DNA from: Methylobacteriaceae bacterium
GTDB taxonomy: Bacteria; Pseudomonadota; Alphaproteobacteria; Rhizobiales; Beijerinckiaceae
DNA: 64,000 nt
Direction: 5' to 3'
Assembly (NCBI GenBank): GCA_016793505.1
Contig: JAEULW010000255.1
Location: 27,886 to 91,885, forward strand
This document shows, piece after piece, positions 26,076-35,290 of this stretch (within the stretch, counting starts at the first letter, position 1; each line of letters starts with the position of its first letter). Both the position numbers and the translations under genes were made by a program. The notes beneath the pieces were generated by a model that had not been told where the DNA came from, made no database searches, and was given only the letters and a program-made list of their open reading frames with translations.

Positions 26076-28358
26076 ATGCTCGACACGGTTGCGAAGAAGA
26101 GCGACTACAAGGTCGTCGGCACCCGCCCGATCCGCCCTGACGGCGTCGACAAGGTGACGGGCCGCGCGCGCTTCGGCGCCGATCTCAACCTGCCCGGCCA
26201 GCTCGTCGGCCGCGTGCTGCGCAGTCCGCACCCACATGCGCGACTCGTCTCGATCGACGTGTCGGCCGCGGCCGCGCTCGACGGCGTCAAGGCGATCGTC
26301 ACGCGCGAGGATTTCGCCGATCAGCCGCCCGAGCTCACCGCCGCCGGCGAGATGATGCTCAATTACCGCGACGTCGTGCGCAACGTCTTGGCGCGCGAGA
26401 AGGTTCTCTACGAGGGCCATGCGATCGCCGCCGTCGCCGCGATCTCGGCCGCGATCGCCCGCAAGGCGCTCAGGCTGATCCGCGTCGACTACGAGATCCT
26501 GCCGCATGTCACCGACGTCGTCGCCGCGATGGCGCCGGATGCGCCGCTGCTCGACGAGGCGATGATCACCGCCGGCGTCACGCCGACGCCGACGACGCCC
26601 TCCAACATCGCCAAGCGCGTCGATTTCGGCCATGGCGACATCGACACGGGTTTCGCGCAGGCTGACGTGATCGTCGAGCGCGAGTTCCGCACCGAATCGG
26701 TGCATCAGGGTTACATCGAGCCGCAGGCCTGCGTCGCCAACGTCGCCGAGGACGGGCAGGCGGAGCTGTTCGTCACGACCCAGGGTCAATGGATCGTGCG
26801 CGGCCACTGCGCCAAGCTGCTCGGCTGGAACGTCAACCGCATCAAGGTCACAGCCGCCGAGATGGGCGGCGGCTTCGGCGGCAAGACGGTCGTCTATCTC
26901 GAGCCGCTCGCGCTCGCGCTGTCAGCGAAAGCGCGTCGGCCGGTGAAGATGGTGATGACGCGCGAGGAAGTGCTGAAGGCGACCGGTCCGACCTCGGCCG
27001 CGCGCGTGCGCGTCAAGGTCGGCGCGAAGAAGGACGGGCGCATCACCGCGGCCTTCGCCGAATGCGCCTACGGCGCCGGCGCCTTCGCCGGATCGCCAGC
27101 CGGCGGGGGCGCGATGTGCGCCTTCGCGCCCTACGAGCTCGAACATGTCGCCACGATCGGCCTCGACGTGCTGACCAACCGGCCGAAAGTCTCCGCCTAT
27201 CGCGCGCCGGGCGCGCCGATCGCCGCCTTCGCGGTCGAGAGCGTGCTCGACGAGATCGCCAGGACGATCGGCGTCGATCCGATCGACCTGCGCTTGAAGA
27301 ACGCGGCGAAAGTCGGCACGCGTTCGACTTACGGGCCGACCTTCGCAGCGATCGGCTTCGTCGAACTGCTGCAGGCGGCCAAGGCGCATCCGCACTACAG
27401 CGCGCCGCTGCCGGCAGGGCAAGGCCGGGGCGTCGCCGCCGGATTCTGGTTCAATGTCGGCGGCGACACCGCGGTGCAGCTGACGCTCAACGAGGACGCC
27501 TCGGTGACGCTGACCGCCGGCACCCCCGACGTCGGGGGCCTGCGCGCCTCGCTCGGCATGATGGTGTCGGAAGAGCTCGGCATTCCGCTCGACAAGATCC
27601 GCACCCAGATCGGCGACACCGCCTCGCTGGCCTACAATTTCGTCACCGGCGGCAGCCGCTCCACCTTCGCGAGCGGCATGGCTTCGGTGGAGGCCGCGCG
27701 GGCGATGGTGAAGGAGCTGGCCGCTCGCGCGGCGAAGATCTGGGACATCCCGGTCGACGCGGTGAAGTTCGAGGACGGCATGCTCAAGCCGGCCGGCGAC
27801 AACGCCGGCAAATACGAGCCGATGTCGATCCGCGACATCGCGCGGCAAATGGCCAAGACGGGCGGCCCGATCGTCGGCTATGCGACGCTGAATGCGCAGG
27901 GCGCCGCGCCCGGCCTCGCCTTCCACATCGTCGACACGCAGACCGATCCGGAGACCGGCAAGACGACGATCCTGCGCTACACCGCGCTGCAGGATGTCGG
28001 GCGCGCCATCCATCCGGCCTTCGTCGAAGGCCAGATGCAGGGCGGCGTGGCGCAGGGAATCGGCTGGGCGCTGAACGAGGAATATGTCTACGGCGCCGAC
28101 GGCAGGATGCAGAACGCGGGCTTCCTCGACTACCGCGTGCCCGTCGCCTCCGACCTGCCGATGATCGACACGGTGATGGTCGAGGTGCCCAATCCGCGCC
28201 ATCCCTATGGCGTCAAGGGCGTCGGCGAGGCGCCGATCGTGCCGCCCATGGCGGCGATCGCCAACGCCGTGGCGCGCGGCGCCGGCGTGCGCTTCACGCA
28301 GTTGCCGATGTCGCCGCCGCGCGTGCTCGCGGCGCTTTCGGGGCAGGGCGCGCGCTGA
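26076..28358 (+). CDS. Molybdenum hydroxylase large (molybdopterin) subunit (CoxL-like)
   Basis: The 760-residue catalytic subunit has the MPT-cytosine-dinucleotide-type motifs: EMGGGFGGK near residue 265, SAYRAPGAP near 375 and a C-terminal GVGEAPIVPP with the catalytic Glu near 718. The active-site loop is AYRAPG rather than the AYRCSFR loop of true CO dehydrogenases, so a CO-oxidising role is unlikely; it is a purine, nicotinate, aldehyde or other hydroxylase. It follows the small subunit by 3 nt. No assembly chaperone (CoxD/XdhC type) is nearby, so maturation genes must lie elsewhere. Confidence 0.93.
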   Translation: MLDTVAKKSDYKVVGTRPIRPDGVDKVTGRARFGADLNLPGQLVGRVLRSPHPHARLVSIDVSAAAALDGVKAIVTREDFADQPPELTAAGEMMLNYRDVVRNVLAREKVLYEGHAIAAVAAISAAIARKALRLIRVDYEILPHVTDVVAAMAPDAPLLDEAMITAGVTPTPTTPSNIAKRVDFGHGDIDTGFAQADVIVEREFRTESVHQGYIEPQACVANVAEDGQAELFVTTQGQWIVRGHCAKLLGWNVNRIKVTAAEMGGGFGGKTVVYLEPLALALSAKARRPVKMVMTREEVLKATGPTSAARVRVKVGAKKDGRITAAFAECAYGAGAFAGSPAGGGAMCAFAPYELEHVATIGLDVLTNRPKVSAYRAPGAPIAAFAVESVLDEIARTIGVDPIDLRLKNAAKVGTRSTYGPTFAAIGFVELLQAAKAHPHYSAPLPAGQGRGVAAGFWFNVGGDTAVQLTLNEDASVTLTAGTPDVGGLRASLGMMVSEELGIPLDKIRTQIGDTASLAYNFVTGGSRSTFASGMASVEAARAMVKELAARAAKIWDIPVDAVKFEDGMLKPAGDNAGKYEPMSIRDIARQMAKTGGPIVGYATLNAQGAAPGLAFHIVDTQTDPETGKTTILRYTALQDVGRAIHPAFVEGQMQGGVAQGIGWALNEEYVYGADGRMQNAGFLDYRVPVASDLPMIDTVMVEVPNPRHPYGVKGVGEAPIVPPMAAIANAVARGAGVRFTQLPMSPPRVLAALSGQGAR

Positions 28359-28369
28359 CGGCGGCGGCG

Positions 28370-28927
28370 ATGTCGCGGCTGCCGCCGATCGCGCCCGGGG
28401 CCTACACGGCCGAGCAGAAGCAGGCGGTCGAGGAGTTCCTCGCCGCCCGCAAGGTTGCGATCTCGGGCCCCTTCGAGGTGATGCTGCATTCGCCGCAGGT
28501 GATGACCCTCGCGCGATCGATGGGCGACTATCTGCGCTTCCGCTCGCGCCTGCCGGCAGCTCTCTGCGAACTCGTCATCCTCGTCACCGCGCGCGTCTGG
28601 AGCCAGGACTATGAATGGTCCTATCACGCGCCGATCGCCGCACAGGCCGGCCTCGCGCCGTCGGTGATCGCGGCGATCCGCGACGGGCGTCGACCGCGCG
28701 ACATGACGGAGGAGCAGGAGATCGTCTACGACTTCTCCACCGAGCTGCATCGCGACAGGCGCGTCAGCGACGACACCTTCCGCCGCGCCGAGCGGGCCTT
28801 CGGCCGCGCCGGCGTCGTCGATCTCGTCGGCGTCAACGGCTATTACACATTTCTGGCGATGCAGATGAACGCCGCCGCCCTGCGCGTCGCCGACGGGGCC
28901 GAGACGCTGCCGCGCTTTCCCGACTGA
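28370..28927 (+). CDS. Carboxymuconolactone decarboxylase (CMD/AhpD-like) family protein
   Basis: The product is 185 residues. The CMD core is recognisable from LCELVILVTARVWSQDYEWSYH-like sequence near residues 62-82, but the CxxC pair of peroxidase-type AhpD proteins is absent (WSQDYEW instead), so the protein is CMD-like and not a thiol peroxidase. The start at 28370 (MSRLPPI) follows the large hydroxylase subunit by 11 nt on the same strand. It is the fourth gene of this operon and may act on the hydroxylation product, for example as an isomerase or decarboxylase. It converges with the CitE-like gene. Confidence 0.85.
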   Translation: MSRLPPIAPGAYTAEQKQAVEEFLAARKVAISGPFEVMLHSPQVMTLARSMGDYLRFRSRLPAALCELVILVTARVWSQDYEWSYHAPIAAQAGLAPSVIAAIRDGRRPRDMTEEQEIVYDFSTELHRDRRVSDDTFRRAERAFGRAGVVDLVGVNGYYTFLAMQMNAAALRVADGAETLPRFPD

Positions 28928-28939
28928 ACGCCTCCCGCC

Positions 28940-29830
28940 TCAGCTGCGCCGGCTGAACATCTCGTGGCGCGCCAGAAGGCTGCTGGCGCGCTTGAGATGG
29001 GGAATGTCGAACATCTTGCCGTCGATGCCGACCGTGCCGACGCCGCCCTCCTTCTCGAACGCGGCGACGATGCGGCGCGCCAGCTCGACATCCTCCGCCG
29101 ACGGCGCGAAGGCGCGGTTGATCGGCGCGACCTGACCCGGATGAATGGCGACGCGCCCGGTGAACCCCTCCTGCGCCGCCGCGCGGCTCGACGCCTCGAG
29201 GCCGGCGCTGTCGCGGTAGTTCACGTAAACCGTCTCGACCGCCTCGACGCCCGCGGCCTTGGCGGCGAGCAGCATGGCCGATCGCGCCCAGCGGAAGGTC
29301 AGCGCCCAGCGGCCGCTGTCGTCGAGATTGGTGCTCGCGCCAAGCGCGGCGCTCAGATCCTCGGCGCCCCAGCACAACGCCGACAGGCGCGGCAGCTTCG
29401 CCCCGGCGAATTCGGCGAGGCGCAGCGTGGCGGCGGGCGTCTCGGTGGCCACGGCGCAGATGCGGACCGACCCTTGCGGCAGACCCTCGCGGACCTCCAG
29501 CGCGTCGAGATGGAAGCCGAGCCGCGCGACATCCGCCGCGCCCTCGATCTTCGGCAGGATGACGCCGTCCGGCGCGCCGCCGACGACCGCGGCGAGATCG
29601 ACGAGCGCGGCGTCGTCGAGCGGATTGACGCGCACCCACAGCTGGCGCGTCCGCGCCGCGGGCGGGCGCGCGTCGAGAATGGCGCGCGCCTTGCCCCGCG
29701 CCGCGTCGCGATTGGTCGCGGCGACCGAATCCTCGAGGTCGAGCACGATGGCGTCGGCCCCCGATGCGTCGATCTTCGCCAGCTTGCGATCGTCGTCGGC
29801 CGGAACGTAGAGCCAGGATCGAATGGACAT
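28940..29830 (-). CDS. HpcH/HpaI aldolase, CitE-like acyl-CoA lyase
   Basis: The 296-residue TIM-barrel protein resembles citrate lyase beta, malyl-CoA and citramalyl-CoA lyases. Visible motifs are RSWLYVPADD (4-13), IVLDLEDSV near 30, RVNP near 68, LPKIEG near 95, ATETPAA near 128 (metal Glu), CWGAEDLSA near 152 (metal Asp) and IHPGQVAPINRAF near 233. Such enzymes cleave 3-hydroxyacyl-CoAs to an acyl-CoA and a keto acid, using Mg. GGGAG precedes the ATG at 29830. It is divergent from the LacI gene, and a LacI operator half-way between them suggests control by that regulator. Confidence 0.9.
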   Translation of the reverse strand: MSIRSWLYVPADDDRKLAKIDASGADAIVLDLEDSVAATNRDAARGKARAILDARPPAARTRQLWVRVNPLDDAALVDLAAVVGGAPDGVILPKIEGAADVARLGFHLDALEVREGLPQGSVRICAVATETPAATLRLAEFAGAKLPRLSALCWGAEDLSAALGASTNLDDSGRWALTFRWARSAMLLAAKAAGVEAVETVYVNYRDSAGLEASSRAAAQEGFTGRVAIHPGQVAPINRAFAPSAEDVELARRIVAAFEKEGGVGTVGIDGKMFDIPHLKRASSLLARHEMFSRRS

Positions 29831-29938
29831 TGCATCTCCCGTCGCGCCGTGCGGCGAACTGCGCGCGACCTTGCTGTCGCCGACGCGCGCCTGTCAACGG
29901 ACCGGCGCCGGCGCGTCGAAAGCGCGTGCGCGGCGCGA

Positions 29939-29952
29939 TGAAGCCGGTTACA
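29939..29952. promoter_or_regulatory. Candidate LacI-family operator upstream of lacI-type gene
   Basis: TGAAGCCGGTTACA lies 43 bp before the LacI ATG, in the gap between the divergent CitE-like and LacI genes. It matches the perfect palindrome TGTAACCGGTTACA at 32726-32739 in 12 of 14 positions, with the central CpG step typical of LacI/PurR operators. It would allow autoregulation and control of the CitE-like gene. Confidence 0.75.
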
Positions 29953-29995
29953 TTTCGCGCCAAGGCCCGCAGGGCGGAGCCTCGCGGAGGAGGCA

Positions 29996-31078
29996 ATGAC
30001 AGGCGAGCGCGCCGCGACGACGCAGCCGGCCGGCGCCGTCCGCAAGCGCGGCGGCGACGGCGTCGGCCTGCGCGACGTCGCGCGGGCGGCCGGCGTGTCG
30101 ACGGCCACCGTGTCGCGCGCCATCAATGCGCCCGACCTCGTCTCGGCGGCGCTGCGCGAGCGCATCACGCTCGCCATCGACCGGCTCGGCTGGGTGCCGG
30201 ACGGCGCAGCCAAGGCGCTGGCGACGCGCCGCTCCTTCGCCATCGGCGCCGTGTTTCCGACACTGGCGACCGGCGATTTCGCGCGCGCTGCGGCAGCCGT
30301 GCAGAAGGAGCTGCAGGGCTTCGGCTACACGCTGCTGCTGGCCTGTTCGGAATATGACGCCGAGCAGGAGCTGGCGCAGGTGCGCAAATTCGTCGAGCGT
30401 GGCGTCGACGGGCTGATCCTTGTCGGCCGCTCGCATCACGAAAAGCTCGCCGCATTCCTCGACAGGAAGGCGATCCCTTACGTCTTCAGCTTCGTGCATG
30501 ACGGACTCGAAGGCGGGGTCTGCATCGGGCCCGACAACCGCAAGGCGATGGCGGCGCTGACCAACTATCTGCTGGAGCTCGGCCACCGGACGATCGCGGT
30601 GATCGCCCAGTCGACCGACAACAACGATCGCGCCCGCGCCCGGCTCGAGGGCATCCGCGACGCGCTTGCGGTCCGTGGCCTTGCGGTGCGCCCGCAGCAC
30701 ATGGTGACCGGGCGATGGACGATCGAGGAGGGGCGCGAGCTGTTCCGCCGCCTGTGGGCGACGACGCCGCGTCCCACCGCGATCATCTGCGGCAACGCGC
30801 ATCTGGCGGTCGGCGCGATCATCGAAAGTCAGGCGAGCGGCGTCGCCGTTCCGGCCGATGTCTCGATCGTCAGCTACGACGACATCGACATCATGTCGCA
30901 TCTGCCCGCGACGGTGACGGCGCTGCGCGTGCCGGGCGAGGACATCGGGCGCAACGCCGCGCGCTGGCTCGTCGGCCAGGTCGAGGGACGGGAGCTGCCG
31001 GTGCAGTTCGAACACATGCCCGAACTTCTGGCGCGCGACTCGTCCGGCCCGCCGCGGCGGGACGCTGACTCGCCCTGA
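29996..31078 (+). CDS. LacI-family transcriptional regulator
   Basis: The product is 360 residues. The DNA-binding helix-turn-helix and hinge cover about residues 22-75: VGLRDVARAAGVSTATVSRAINAP-type sequence, with the hinge helix LATRRSFAIGAVFP region after it. The periplasmic-binding-protein-like effector domain follows to about 345. It has an N-terminal extension of about 20 residues before the HTH; the start ATG at 29996 is supported by GGAGG. Two related operators, one before its own gene and one between the CoA-transferase and ABC transporter genes, define its probable regulon. Effector unknown, likely the imported acid or its CoA ester. Confidence 0.93.
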   Translation: MTGERAATTQPAGAVRKRGGDGVGLRDVARAAGVSTATVSRAINAPDLVSAALRERITLAIDRLGWVPDGAAKALATRRSFAIGAVFPTLATGDFARAAAAVQKELQGFGYTLLLACSEYDAEQELAQVRKFVERGVDGLILVGRSHHEKLAAFLDRKAIPYVFSFVHDGLEGGVCIGPDNRKAMAALTNYLLELGHRTIAVIAQSTDNNDRARARLEGIRDALAVRGLAVRPQHMVTGRWTIEEGRELFRRLWATTPRPTAIICGNAHLAVGAIIESQASGVAVPADVSIVSYDDIDIMSHLPATVTALRVPGEDIGRNAARWLVGQVEGRELPVQFEHMPELLARDSSGPPRRDADSP

Positions 31079-31093
31079 CCGTCACCGGGCGCG

Positions 31094-32662
31094 TCAATGC
31101 GCCGGCCGGCGCGTCTCGATGTCGGCGCGCAGACCCATCGGCCCGGGTCGGAAGATGCGCGCATCCATCAGCCGCGGCGCGGCGGCGACGCGCGGCCGGA
31201 ACGCCATCTGCGCGAAGATGTCGCGCTCGATGTCGACGCCGGGCGCGACCTCGATCAGCTCGAGTTCGCCGCCGACGGCGCGGAACACGCAGCGTTCGGT
31301 GACGAACAGCGCCTCGCGGCCCTCGCTCTGCGCGAAAGCGGCGTTGTAGCAGACCTGCTCGATGCGCTCGACGAATTTGCGGTGCCGCCCTTCCCTGACG
31401 ATGCGCAGCGCGCCATCGCCGGTGTCGAGCTCCAGGCCGCCGGAGGTGAAGGTGCCGCTGAACACCACCTTGCGGGCGTTCTGACTGATGTTGATGAAGC
31501 CGCCGACGCCGACGATCTTCGATCCGAAGCGGCTGATGTTGACGTTGCCGGCGGGATCCACCTCCGCAAACGACAGGAAGGCGATGTCGAGCCCGCCGCC
31601 ATCGTAGAAATCGAACTGATAGGGCTGATCGACGATCGCATCGTAATTCTGCGAGGCGCCGGAATCGGGCCCGGTCAGCGGCGCGCCGCCGATGAAGCCC
31701 TGCTCGTTGGTCAGCACGATCCTGTCGAGCACCTCTTCCTCGGTCGCCACTGCGGAGATGCCGGTCGAGATGCCGGCGCCGAGATTGAGGATGGCGCCGG
31801 GGACGATCTCCATCGCCGCGCGCCGCGCCACGATCTTGCGCATGTCGAAGGGCAGCCGCTTCAGCGCATGCAGCGGCACTTTCAGTTCGCCCGCATAGGA
31901 CGGGTTGTAGTCCGTCGCATAGGTCTGGCGCTGGGCCGGATCGACGACGATGCAGTCGACGAGGATTCCGGGAATCTTCACCGCCTTCGCCGGCAGCATG
32001 CCGCGTCGGGCCATGCGCTTGACCTGCACGATGACGAGGCCGCCATTGCGCCGCGTCGCCTGCGCGCAGGACAGCATCTCGCCGAAAATCGCTTCCTGCT
32101 CCATGCTGACATTGCCGTCCTCGTCCGCCGTCGTGCCGCGCAGGATGGCGACGTCGATCGGAAACGGCTTGAAGCGCAGATACTCCTTGCCGTCGATGGT
32201 CATCAGCTCGACGAGATCGTCCTTCGCGCTCGGGCTCTGCCGTCCGCCGCCGAAGCGCGGATCGATGAAGGTGTGCAGCCCGGTGCGGGTGATCAGGCCG
32301 GGCCGTCCCGCCGCCATGTCGCGCATGATCTGCGACAGCACGCCCTGCGGCAGCGTGTAGGACTCGATCCTGTCCGCGCTGGCGAGGCCGATCAGCGGCG
32401 GCGAGTCGATCAGCGCGCTGGTGATCGAGCGCTTCAGCATGCCCTCGTGACGGAAGCGCGCCGCGCCCGTGGCGATCCGGTCGCCGATGCCGACGACGTG
32501 AATCAGCGTCAACGCGCCGGGCGCGCCGGACGCCAGATAGCGCGCCTCCAGCGCCGCCAGCACGGTTTCGGGCACGGCGTGGCCGCCGCCGGAGCCGCTG
32601 ACGAGGATCGAGGCGCCGTGCGGGATTCTCTGCGCGGCCTCTTCGGCCGTGACCAGCTTCAT
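31094..32662 (-). CDS. Family I acyl-CoA:carboxylate CoA-transferase (YdiF/RipA-like)
   Basis: This 522-residue protein is a fused alpha-beta family I CoA-transferase. The N-terminal half has GSGGGHAVPE near residue 23, and the C-terminal half holds the catalytic glutamate in LTNEQGFIGG near residue 319, which forms the gamma-glutamyl-CoA thioester. It activates a carboxylic acid using acetyl- or succinyl-CoA as donor. It is divergent from the ABC permease gene; the shared 164-bp gap carries a perfect LacI operator. It is convergent with the LacI gene, 15 bp apart. With the CitE-like lyase and MaoC hydratase it completes the enzyme set of an itaconate-type pathway. Confidence 0.92.
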   Translation of the reverse strand: MKLVTAEEAAQRIPHGASILVSGSGGGHAVPETVLAALEARYLASGAPGALTLIHVVGIGDRIATGAARFRHEGMLKRSITSALIDSPPLIGLASADRIESYTLPQGVLSQIMRDMAAGRPGLITRTGLHTFIDPRFGGGRQSPSAKDDLVELMTIDGKEYLRFKPFPIDVAILRGTTADEDGNVSMEQEAIFGEMLSCAQATRRNGGLVIVQVKRMARRGMLPAKAVKIPGILVDCIVVDPAQRQTYATDYNPSYAGELKVPLHALKRLPFDMRKIVARRAAMEIVPGAILNLGAGISTGISAVATEEEVLDRIVLTNEQGFIGGAPLTGPDSGASQNYDAIVDQPYQFDFYDGGGLDIAFLSFAEVDPAGNVNISRFGSKIVGVGGFINISQNARKVVFSGTFTSGGLELDTGDGALRIVREGRHRKFVERIEQVCYNAAFAQSEGREALFVTERCVFRAVGGELELIEVAPGVDIERDIFAQMAFRPRVAAAPRLMDARIFRPGPMGLRADIETRRPAH

Positions 32663-32725
32663 GACGTGTTCTCCCCGGCCCGCGTCCGGCGCCGGCGATT
32701 GCGGTTGACGTCGGCGGCGACAGGG

Positions 32726-32739
32726 TGTAACCGGTTACA
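32726..32739. promoter_or_regulatory. LacI-family operator, perfect palindrome
   Basis: TGTAACCGGTTACA is a perfect 14-bp palindrome with a central CCGG, the form expected for a LacI/GalR dimer. It sits 64 bp before the CoA-transferase ATG and 87 bp before the ABC permease ATG, so one site could control both divergent units. The related site at 29939-29952 ties it to the adjacent LacI gene. Confidence 0.85.
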
Positions 32740-32826
32740 TGCCGGCCGCGGGAAGTCAACCCGATCGCGTCAGGCCGGGGCTGGTCGCCGAAGCGGCGGC
32801 CGCAACGCCCCGCCGGGGAGGAATCG

Positions 32827-33675
32827 ATGGTCGCCAGTCCCGCCGCCGACAGGCCGGGCGTCCTCGACGGCGCGACGCCGGCGGCCGCGCCGCGCCGCTC
32901 GCCCGCCGCGCGCCGGACGCAGGCGGCGCTGTGGAGTCTGCTGCCGCCGCTGTCCTTCGCGGCGATCGTGTTCGCCTGGTGGGCGGCGGTGCGCGTCTTC
33001 CGCGTACCCGCCTATCTGCTGCCTGGCCCCGACGCCGTCTTCCTGCGGCTGATCGGCGAAGGCGCGATGCTGTGGACGCACGCCAAGGTGACGCTCGCCG
33101 AAATTCTCGCCGGCTTCGCGCTCACCGTCGTGCTGGCGATTCCGCTCGGCCTCCTGATCGCGCTGTCGCGGCTCGCCCGGCAGACGCTCTATCCGCCGAT
33201 CATGCTGCTGCAGCTCGTGCCGAAGATCGCCGTGGCGCCGCTGTTTCTCGTCTGGCTCGGCTTCGGCATGGAATCGAAGATCCTGCTGACGACGCTGATG
33301 ACGTTCTTTCCCTTGCTGATCGCCAGCATCAGCGGCTTCCAGATCCTCGACGCCCGGCTGCTGTATCTGACGCAGTCGATGGGCGCGAGCCTGTGGCAGA
33401 CCTTCCGCTATCTGCGCTTTCCAGCCGCCCTGCCGGTCATCTTCGCCGGCGTGAAGACCTCGGCGACGATCGCCGCGACGGCCGCGATCGTCGCCGAATT
33501 CGTCGGCGCCAATCAGGGGCTCGGCTACGTGCTGCTGCGCGGCACCAGCACGATGGATCTCGAACTGACTTTCGCGGTGCTGGTCGTGCTGACGCTGATC
33601 GGCATCGTGATCAACTACGCGGTCGAGTTCGCCGAATGGGCGATGACGCCGTGGACGCGGATCTCGCGCACATGA
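32827..33675 (+). CDS. ABC transporter permease, TauC/SsuC type
   Basis: This 282-residue inner-membrane permease has about six hydrophobic helices and a proline/arginine-rich cytoplasmic N-terminus. The EAA loop SMGASLWQTFRYLRFPAALP near residue 180 contacts the ATPase, and IAATAAIVAEFVGANQGLG follows, as in TauC/SsuC/ThiX permeases. A GGGAGGAA ribosome site precedes the ATG. It is the first gene of a rightward unit: permease, binding protein, MaoC, ATPase, enoyl-CoA hydratase. The unit is expected to be under LacI control from the palindrome 87 bp upstream. Confidence 0.93.
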   Translation: MVASPAADRPGVLDGATPAAAPRRSPAARRTQAALWSLLPPLSFAAIVFAWWAAVRVFRVPAYLLPGPDAVFLRLIGEGAMLWTHAKVTLAEILAGFALTVVLAIPLGLLIALSRLARQTLYPPIMLLQLVPKIAVAPLFLVWLGFGMESKILLTTLMTFFPLLIASISGFQILDARLLYLTQSMGASLWQTFRYLRFPAALPVIFAGVKTSATIAATAAIVAEFVGANQGLGYVLLRGTSTMDLELTFAVLVVLTLIGIVINYAVEFAEWAMTPWTRISRT

Positions 33676-33724
33676 CGGCGACAGGCCGGCGCATCACACG
33701 ATTCTCGAGAGCGGAGGAGCACAG

Positions 33725-34747
33725 ATGACGATCCTGAATGGAATGGCGACGCCGATCCGGCGCATGGCCGCCGCCGCGGGCGCAGCGGCGCTGGCCGCTT
33801 TCGTCGCGACGCCGGCGTCCGCGCAAACCAAGGTGACGTTCCAGCTCAACTGGACGGCGGGCGGGCCGAACGCCGGTTTCGCCGCCGCGGTCGGCGAGGG
33901 CTATTACAAGGACGCCGGTCTCGACGTCACTGTCGTGCAGGGCAACGGTTCGGGCAACACGGCGCAGCTCGTCGCCAGCGGCCGCGCCCAGCTCGCCTAT
34001 GCCGACGCGGTGACGGTCAGCCAGCTGATCGCCAAGGGCGCGCCGATGAAGGTGGTCGCGACCGTCTACCAGTCCAATCCCAATCAGGTCTCGGCGCTGA
34101 AGAAGACCGGCGTGAAGTCGATCAAGGATCTCGTCGGCAAGAAGGTCGGCGTGCCGGCCGGCTCGTCGCAGACGACGATGCTGCCGCTGTTCTTCAAGGC
34201 CAACGGCCTGAAGGAGAGCGACATGACGCTGCTCAACATGCCGCCGGCGGCGATGGTTCCGGCGCTGCTGCAGGGGCAGGTCGACGCGATTCTCGGCTCG
34301 ATGGACGCCTATCAGATCCAGCTCGAGGCGCAGGGCGCCGAGCTCGACAATTTCCGCTTCTCCGAATTCGGCGTGCCGACGGTGAGCACGTCGATCTTCG
34401 TCGCCGACGCCTTCGCCAAGGAGCAACCCGACCTCGTCAAGAAATTCGTCGCCGCGAGCCTGAAGGGCTGGGGCTTCGCCATCGACAATCCGGAAAAGAC
34501 CGTCCAGCATCTCAAGACGGTGTTCCCGGAAGTCAACGTCAAGCTCGCCGCCGCGGAACTGGCGGCGATCACGCCGCTGTTCTGCAGCGGCGGCGCGAAG
34601 TTCCTCGGCAAGGCGGAGGAGGCGCACTGGACGCGCACGCAGGCGCTGTTGTCGGAAGTCGGCCTGCTGCCGGCCGGGCAGGATCCGAAGAGCTATTACA
34701 GCAACGACTTCCTGCCGCCGGAGTCGGCGATGCGTCCCTGCAAGTGA
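33725..34747 (+). CDS. ABC substrate-binding protein, NMT1/THI5-TauA type
   Basis: The 340-residue periplasmic binding protein has a Sec signal peptide ending at PASAQT (about residue 34). The mature start TKVTFQLNWTAGGPNAGF and the GEGYYKDAGLDVTVVQGNGSGN-like stretch that follows are typical of NMT1-like proteins, which bind sulfonates, pyrimidines, riboflavin precursors or aromatic acids. It is preceded by GGAGG and lies 49 bp after the permease. It captures the solute for the permease and the ATPase at 35291. The ligand is presumably a carboxylic acid handled by the neighbouring CoA enzymes (inference). Confidence 0.93.
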   Translation: MTILNGMATPIRRMAAAAGAAALAAFVATPASAQTKVTFQLNWTAGGPNAGFAAAVGEGYYKDAGLDVTVVQGNGSGNTAQLVASGRAQLAYADAVTVSQLIAKGAPMKVVATVYQSNPNQVSALKKTGVKSIKDLVGKKVGVPAGSSQTTMLPLFFKANGLKESDMTLLNMPPAAMVPALLQGQVDAILGSMDAYQIQLEAQGAELDNFRFSEFGVPTVSTSIFVADAFAKEQPDLVKKFVAASLKGWGFAIDNPEKTVQHLKTVFPEVNVKLAAAELAAITPLFCSGGAKFLGKAEEAHWTRTQALLSEVGLLPAGQDPKSYYSNDFLPPESAMRPCK

Positions 34748-34778
34748 CGCGCTGCGCCCCGAGGCCCGGAGACATCGC

Positions 34779-35279
34779 ATGACGGTCGGCTACAGCTATC
34801 GCGATCTGCACGTCGGCATGCGCTTCCGCAGCCCGGGGCGCACCATCGGCGAATCGGATCTGACGGCCTTCGCCGGCCTGACGGGCGACTTCTCCGAGCT
34901 GCATACGAGCGACGTCTATGGCAAGGCCAGCCAGTTCGGGCGCCGCGTGGCGCACGGCATGCTCGGCCTCGCCTATGCTCATGGCCTGATGTGGGCGCGC
35001 ACCGGCGAATTGCGCGAGACGGCGATCGCCTTCCTCGGCATCGGCGACTGGCGGTTCGTCGGCCCGATCTTCATCGGCGACACCATCTTCGTGAACTACT
35101 GGATCGTCGAGTTGCGCGACAGCCGCTCGCGGCCCGATCAGGCGATCGCCACCTTCGAGGTCGAGCTGGTCAATCAGGACGGCGCCGTCGTGCAGAAGGG
35201 ACGCAAGGCGCTGCTCGTGTCGAAGACGCCGCTCGCCGCCGTCGCCGCGTCCATGGGCGACGCGCCGCAGCCCGGCTGA
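34779..35279 (+). CDS. MaoC-family (R)-specific hydratase/dehydratase
   Basis: The product is 166 residues with a single hot-dog fold. The hydratase motif is present: FAGLTGDFSELHTSD near residues 31-46, with catalytic Asp and His, followed by RVAHGMLGLAYAHGL. These enzymes add water across enoyl-CoA double bonds, often on branched or dicarboxylic acyl-CoAs such as itaconyl-CoA or mesaconyl-CoA. It is inserted between the binding-protein gene (31 bp upstream) and the ABC ATPase gene (11 bp downstream), showing that transport and metabolism are co-expressed. Confidence 0.92.
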   Translation: MTVGYSYRDLHVGMRFRSPGRTIGESDLTAFAGLTGDFSELHTSDVYGKASQFGRRVAHGMLGLAYAHGLMWARTGELRETAIAFLGIGDWRFVGPIFIGDTIFVNYWIVELRDSRSRPDQAIATFEVELVNQDGAVVQKGRKALLVSKTPLAAVAASMGDAPQPG

Positions 35280-35290
35280 GGAGAACCGAC

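Noticed and set aside
26076..28358. Aerobic CO dehydrogenase large subunit
   Set aside because: The active-site loop is AYRAPG, not AYRCSFR, so the enzyme is a general molybdenum hydroxylase.
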